From assembly GCA_017511185.1 (NCBI GenBank), contig JAFWLF010000004.1, positions 1-53,496 of the forward strand: a DNA stretch of 53,496 bases, given 5' to 3'. The position numbers were made by a program, and so were the translations under genes. The DNA is from RGIG5612 sp017511185 (GTDB taxonomy: Bacteria; Bacillota; Clostridia; Lachnospirales; Lachnospiraceae). Below the pieces are notes generated by a model, which was not told where the DNA came from, did no database searches, and was given only the letters and a program-made list of their open reading frames with translations. This document shows, piece by piece, positions 49,854 through 53,496 of this stretch. The stretch's first letter is position 1, and each line of letters opens with the position of its first letter.

Positions 49854-51832
49854 GGGAATAGATACCGGTAATAATCTTCTTCTAATACAAGGGAAGAAAA
49901 GTTCATTTTATTCGATACGATGATCTGCACATTCTGCAGATAATCATCCGGGATATCGGTTCCTTCTTTCGGGACAAACGTGTCTGTTTCAGAAAGATAG
50001 TATCCTTTGTCACTGACCCAGGAATAATCCGGCCAGATCACAAGCGGAAGGGCATCGGAAAATACATCACGGCCGGCCAGAAGACGGGAATCGTAATCTA
50101 AATCAAATAAATTTAATAAGGTTGGCAGGATATCGACACTGTACACAGGCTCTGATACGATGATCGGAGCCTTTTTTTCTAAGGATTTGCTCCAGATGAT
50201 CAGACTGTTATGATCCCGTTCAATCTCATTAGCAGGATCGAAGCCAAACAGTTCCGGCAAATAATCTTTATCCGTGCCGTAAGAATCACTTTTTGTTAAT
50301 CCATAAGGGAAATGGTCCGGACTGATCACAAGGACGGTATCATCCGCAATTTCCTTGTTTTCCAGTTCATCCAGAAGATATGCCAATCCTCTGTCAAAAT
50401 CGATCATATCGGTAAAATAAGCCTCCAAAACGTCTGAATAGCCCATGTTTTCGACTAAAGAACCATATTGGTCAGTCATTACAGACAAATCCTTAAAATA
50501 AGGGAAATGAGCGGTCAATGTCATGTAATAAATACAGAATGGCTCCTTATCAATATATTGCGGAAGAGAATATTGAAACATTTCCAGGTCACTTTCCGGC
50601 CATGAATCAGAAAGACCTTCTTCCATACCGTTTCCCTGTGCAATAAAGTCGGAATATCCAAAATTAGGATGTGTCAGATACCGTTTATAATACTCAACTG
50701 TTCCGTTGTGATAAGCAATGTTGTGATATCCTTGGCGTAACGTTTCATTACCAATCGTAAAATACAGTTCTTTTCCGATTGTCGAGGTAAAGGAACGCAT
50801 GCCGGAAGTTGGGACAAGACCCATAAGGTTTGCAAATTCACCAGTCGCTGTACTGCTGTTGTAATAAGGCTGGTAATAGTTCTCAAATTGGATCCCTTCT
50901 GTTTTCAGCTTGTATAATGTCGGGGTAAGATCCGGACGTATCACTTCTGAGGAAAGAGATTCTGCTGAAATAAAGATAATATTTTTTCCCTTAAACATAC
51001 CTGTATATTCATTCCTGGAAGACGGAGTCAGAGAAGAAACATAATCGTTCATCTTTTTGATCTTTTTATTGGTTGTCTCCGGGAATGTCAGATCCAGTTC
51101 CTGCATTCCGTAAGTAATCCCGTCTGAAGATGAGTCGTCCAGATACTGATAGCCGCTATAGAAAGAGGAACGGAACGGATTGCCAAAAGCCAGATATATG
51201 GCATCTGTTTTGTAAGCTGTCTGAAGGGAGAAGGACTGTGTGACTAAATTGAAATTATAATTACGGGTCAGTCTTCTGGCATAGTTGTCATTCCGCATCA
51301 TTAAAAGGATTCCTGATGCTTCAAATACCAGAAAAACGAGCAGCAGGATCCAGCGTGTCCTTCTTTTTGCCTGATCCATATGCAGAATATGAAAAAAGAA
51401 AAAGAAAAGGATAAAAAGGATCACAGGAATTTCATACAGAAGGATGATCCAATAGCCCTTCAGGATGACAGCCCAGACTGCAGAACCAAATTCATTTGCG
51501 ATCCCTCCTGCGCCTTCGGCAATCGTTTGAATATCGTTGAAAACTTTAAAAGAATCAAAAACAAAATACGAGAGCAGGAACAAGAGAGCTGCAATCTCCA
51601 GAAAGAGCAGTGCCAGCCACCGGCTGACTATATTTGAACGAAACAGAGTAAAGATCAGGTAAAAAATGCTGCCTGCTGCCACAGAAGTCAAAACCATGGC
51701 ACAAATATTTGGCAGCAAGAAATGCTGCCCAGTAAGAAGCTTTAACAAAATTTCATAATAAATCAGAGAAAGCGGGATAAACAGAAACGAAAAAAAGGTG
51801 CTTATTCCCGATCTTCTGCCGTTTTTTTCCAT
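49850..51832 (-). CDS. ltaS: LTA synthase-family phosphoglycerol transferase
   Basis: A protein of 660 residues: about five N-terminal membrane helices (to about 200), then an extracellular sulfatase-fold domain. Metal and catalytic segments are FISAESLSSEV (Glu), NSSTATGEFANL (nucleophile Thr), MTLTAHFPYF (His) and ISPDHFPYG (Asp-His). It likely moves glycerol phosphate from phosphatidylglycerol onto a lipoteichoic-type or other surface polymer; the acceptor is inferred. The ATG at 51832 has no ribosome site and coincides with the predicted +1. Confidence 0.85.
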   Translation of the reverse strand: MEKNGRRSGISTFFSFLFIPLSLIYYEILLKLLTGQHFLLPNICAMVLTSVAAGSIFYLIFTLFRSNIVSRWLALLFLEIAALLFLLSYFVFDSFKVFNDIQTIAEGAGGIANEFGSAVWAVILKGYWIILLYEIPVILFILFFFFFHILHMDQAKRRTRWILLLVFLVFEASGILLMMRNDNYARRLTRNYNFNLVTQSFSLQTAYKTDAIYLAFGNPFRSSFYSGYQYLDDSSSDGITYGMQELDLTFPETTNKKIKKMNDYVSSLTPSSRNEYTGMFKGKNIIFISAESLSSEVIRPDLTPTLYKLKTEGIQFENYYQPYYNSSTATGEFANLMGLVPTSGMRSFTSTIGKELYFTIGNETLRQGYHNIAYHNGTVEYYKRYLTHPNFGYSDFIAQGNGMEEGLSDSWPESDLEMFQYSLPQYIDKEPFCIYYMTLTAHFPYFKDLSVMTDQYGSLVENMGYSDVLEAYFTDMIDFDRGLAYLLDELENKEIADDTVLVISPDHFPYGLTKSDSYGTDKDYLPELFGFDPANEIERDHNSLIIWSKSLEKKAPIIVSEPVYSVDILPTLLNLFDLDYDSRLLAGRDVFSDALPLVIWPDYSWVSDKGYYLSETDTFVPKEGTDIPDDYLQNVQIIVSNKMNFSSLVLEEDYYRYLFP

Positions 51833-51838
51833 GAGCCT

Positions 51839-51889
51839 ATTATATTCTTATGAATACAAATTGCCAATGGATTTTGTCTGAAGTATAAT
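51839..51889. promoter_or_regulatory. Symmetric divergent promoter for the ltaS-like gene and polA
   Basis: Plus strand: -35 TTGCCA (51861-51866), 17 bases, -10 TATAAT (51884-51889), six bases, polA ATG. Minus strand: -35 TTGGCA (51867-51862), 17 bases, -10 TATAAT (51844-51839), six bases, ltaS ATG. The -35 boxes overlap in TTGCCAA, and everything is mirrored about 51864. Only one polymerase could occupy the site at a time. Confidence 0.85.
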
Positions 51890-51895
51890 AAACAC

Positions 51896-53496
51896 ATGGA
51901 AAATACGAAAGAAAAAATCTTATTGATCGATGGTCACAGTATTGTCAACAGAGCCTTTTACGGGGTTCCGCCTCTTACCAATTCTGATGGCCTTCATACC
52001 AATGCAATCTACGGATTTCTGAACATTTTTTTTAATGCTTATTCCAAAATTCAGCCGGATTATGTCATTGTTGCTTTTGATGTTCGGGAAAAAACATTCC
52101 GTCATTTAATGTATGATGCCTATAAAGGGAACCGGAAGGGAATGCCTGAAGAGCTGCATGAACAGGTGCCTGTTTTAAAAGAGGTGCTGCAGAGCATGCA
52201 TATTAAAACAGCAGAACTTCCCGGTTATGAAGCGGATGACGTAATTGGTACATACGCAAAGATGGCTGAAAAAGAAGGAACAGAGGTCGTGATCCTCTCC
52301 GGGGACCGGGATCTGCTTCAGCTCGCTTCCGATACAACCCTTGTAGCCATTCCTAAGACAAAATCCGGAATGACGCAGATTGAGTATTACTATGCGAAAG
52401 ATGTTTTGGATGCCTATCAGGTCACTCCGCAGGAGTTCATAGAACTAAAGGCTCTGATGGGTGATTCCTCTGATAATATTCCGGGCATTCCGGGAATCGG
52501 GGAGAAAACGGCGACAAATCTGATCGTACAGTATCATTCATTAGAGAATGCATATGCGCATGTTGATGAAATCAAACCAAACAAAGCCAGGGAGAATCTG
52601 AAAGAATTTATCGAACAGGGACGAATGAGCCTGACATTGGCTACCATCAAAGTCGACAGTCCGGTTGAGATGGATTATCACGAAGCAAAGATCAACGATG
52701 AAAGTGAGTTTTATAACCCTGCTTCCTATGAGCTGTATAAGCGGCTCGAACTGAATAAGCTTCTGGAACGTTTTGACAGTGCACAGAGCAAAGCCAATAC
52801 AGAAACGGAATTCAATTTAATTTCTTCTGAGAAATTAACGGAGATCCTGGAGATCGCGGAGGCGGTCTCGAACAAAAATAAGAGTCCTATCGGACTGTTC
52901 GTTGATACAGATCTTTCTCTTTTAGGATTAACGTTTACGGATATCGAGAACGACTCTCCAGAAGAAAAAACATATGTCATGGAAGGAGATGTCTCCGGTA
53001 TCCTGCCATTTCTCTTTTCCGGAGTCGATATCTGTGTTTATGACTTAAAAGATATGCTGCATGCTCTGGACTGCAGGGATCTGCGTTCGGATTCTATATA
53101 TGATCTGGGGATCATGGCTTATCTGCTTAACCCTTTGATCTCACGGTATACTTATGACTCTGTTTCCAAGGACTATTGCGGAAAGATCTTACCATCCAAA
53201 GAAGATCTGATCGGGAAGAAAACTATTCAGCAGGCACTTGCAGATCCTGAAACCCATGATGAGTGTTTAAAAATCGCCGCGTTTGCGTCACGAAGCGCAT
53301 TTAAAGCATATATTCCATTGAAAGAGCAGTTGATCCGGGAAGAAATGTGGGACCTTTTCCTGCAGATGGAAATGCCGCTTACCTATTCTTTATACTACAT
53401 GGAGAGAGAAGGAATACGAGTTGACAGACAGTCTCTGAAAAACTTTTCTGATCAGCTTCTTTCCATGACACAGGATCTGGAAAAACAGATCTATCA
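51896..53496 (+). CDS. polA: DNA polymerase I, N-terminal part (runs off the window)
   Basis: The visible 533 codons hold the 5'-3' exonuclease domain (about 1-290) with KILLIDGHSIVNRAFYG, YEADDVIGTYA, SGDRDLLQL and GDSSDNIPGIPGIGEKTA, then the start of the 3'-5' exonuclease-like domain. That second domain seems degenerate, as in many Gram-positive PolI proteins: no DxE metal motif is seen where it begins (about residue 320). Roughly 340 more residues would be expected. The ATG has no ribosome site and lies exactly at the predicted +1. Confidence 0.95.
   Translation, partial: MENTKEKILLIDGHSIVNRAFYGVPPLTNSDGLHTNAIYGFLNIFFNAYSKIQPDYVIVAFDVREKTFRHLMYDAYKGNRKGMPEELHEQVPVLKEVLQSMHIKTAELPGYEADDVIGTYAKMAEKEGTEVVILSGDRDLLQLASDTTLVAIPKTKSGMTQIEYYYAKDVLDAYQVTPQEFIELKALMGDSSDNIPGIPGIGEKTATNLIVQYHSLENAYAHVDEIKPNKARENLKEFIEQGRMSLTLATIKVDSPVEMDYHEAKINDESEFYNPASYELYKRLELNKLLERFDSAQSKANTETEFNLISSEKLTEILEIAEAVSNKNKSPIGLFVDTDLSLLGLTFTDIENDSPEEKTYVMEGDVSGILPFLFSGVDICVYDLKDMLHALDCRDLRSDSIYDLGIMAYLLNPLISRYTYDSVSKDYCGKILPSKEDLIGKKTIQQALADPETHDECLKIAAFASRSAFKAYIPLKEQLIREEMWDLFLQMEMPLTYSLYYMEREGIRVDRQSLKNFSDQLLSMTQDLEKQIY

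Noticed and set aside
1..53496. Insertion sequences, CRISPR arrays or prophage genes
   Set aside because: No transposase, integrase, cas or phage structural protein and no regularly spaced repeats were seen; the only mobile hint is the ssrA-linked repeat.

Overview
This window reads as ordinary chromosome from a spore-forming anaerobic clostridium, most likely family Lachnospiraceae (inferred from gene content and protein style; no 16S gene is present). The evidence is a GerW/YtfJ spore protein, a pyrophosphate-type phosphofructokinase, an Rnf ferredoxin:NAD oxidoreductase cluster, a zinc-ribbon L28, a TPP riboswitch with ThiT, and a clostridial mix of housekeeping genes with strong AGGAGG ribosome sites. 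There are no insertion sequences, CRISPR arrays or intact prophage. Most genes lie on the plus strand.

Layout. 0-1.8 kb: the end of a DUF2953 (YtfI-like) gene, gerW and an EamA exporter. 1.9-4.4 kb, minus strand: the glycolytic pair fba-pfp, then rpmB. 4.5-8.7 kb: the conserved Asp23-like/fakA-like/recG block. 8.7-12.2 kb: ddl-murF (peptidoglycan precursors) and a YprB-like nuclease. 12.2-16.3 kb: rnfCDGEA without rnfB. 16.3-23.3 kb: a CBS protein, tyrS, alaS, two membrane proteins and rlmH. 23.4-31.6 kb: a second Asp23 protein, then nusB-xseA-xseB-ispA-dxs-tlyA-nadK-gpmI, many overlapping by 1-8 bases. 31.6-34.3 kb: two tandem CapA-family metallophosphatases. 34.4-38.2 kb: secG, smpB, a PaaK-type ligase with its ACT partner, a C39 peptidase and ssrA (tmRNA), so both trans-translation components lie within 4 kb. 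38.2-38.5 kb: an unexplained repeat-rich, highly structured stretch built from copies of the tmRNA 3' end. 38.5-45.5 kb: a GlpA-like flavoprotein, an EamA transporter, TPP riboswitch-thiT, rluF, ligA and metA. 45.6-49.9 kb: a small unknown protein, rny, an aspartate-type aminotransferase, tRNA-Leu(CAA) and a zinc-ribbon membrane protein. 49.9-53.5 kb: an LtaS-type phosphoglycerol transferase facing away from polA, which runs off the window.

The most unusual observations are these. (1) ltaS-like and polA share a perfectly symmetric divergent promoter with overlapping -35 boxes, and both start codons fall exactly at the predicted +1, so both mRNAs should be leaderless; rluF shows the same geometry. 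(2) The region after ssrA carries an exact 18-bp copy of the tmRNA 3' end, a matching inverted copy and three nested hairpins, which could be an integration scar or an undescribed structured RNA/repeat. (3) The Rnf cluster lacks rnfB, and its RnfG has a shortened flavinylation motif. (4) LigA lacks several residues common in bacterial ligases. (5) The reading frame of the first gene is closed at position 4 within an A-rich tract although homology seems to continue upstream.
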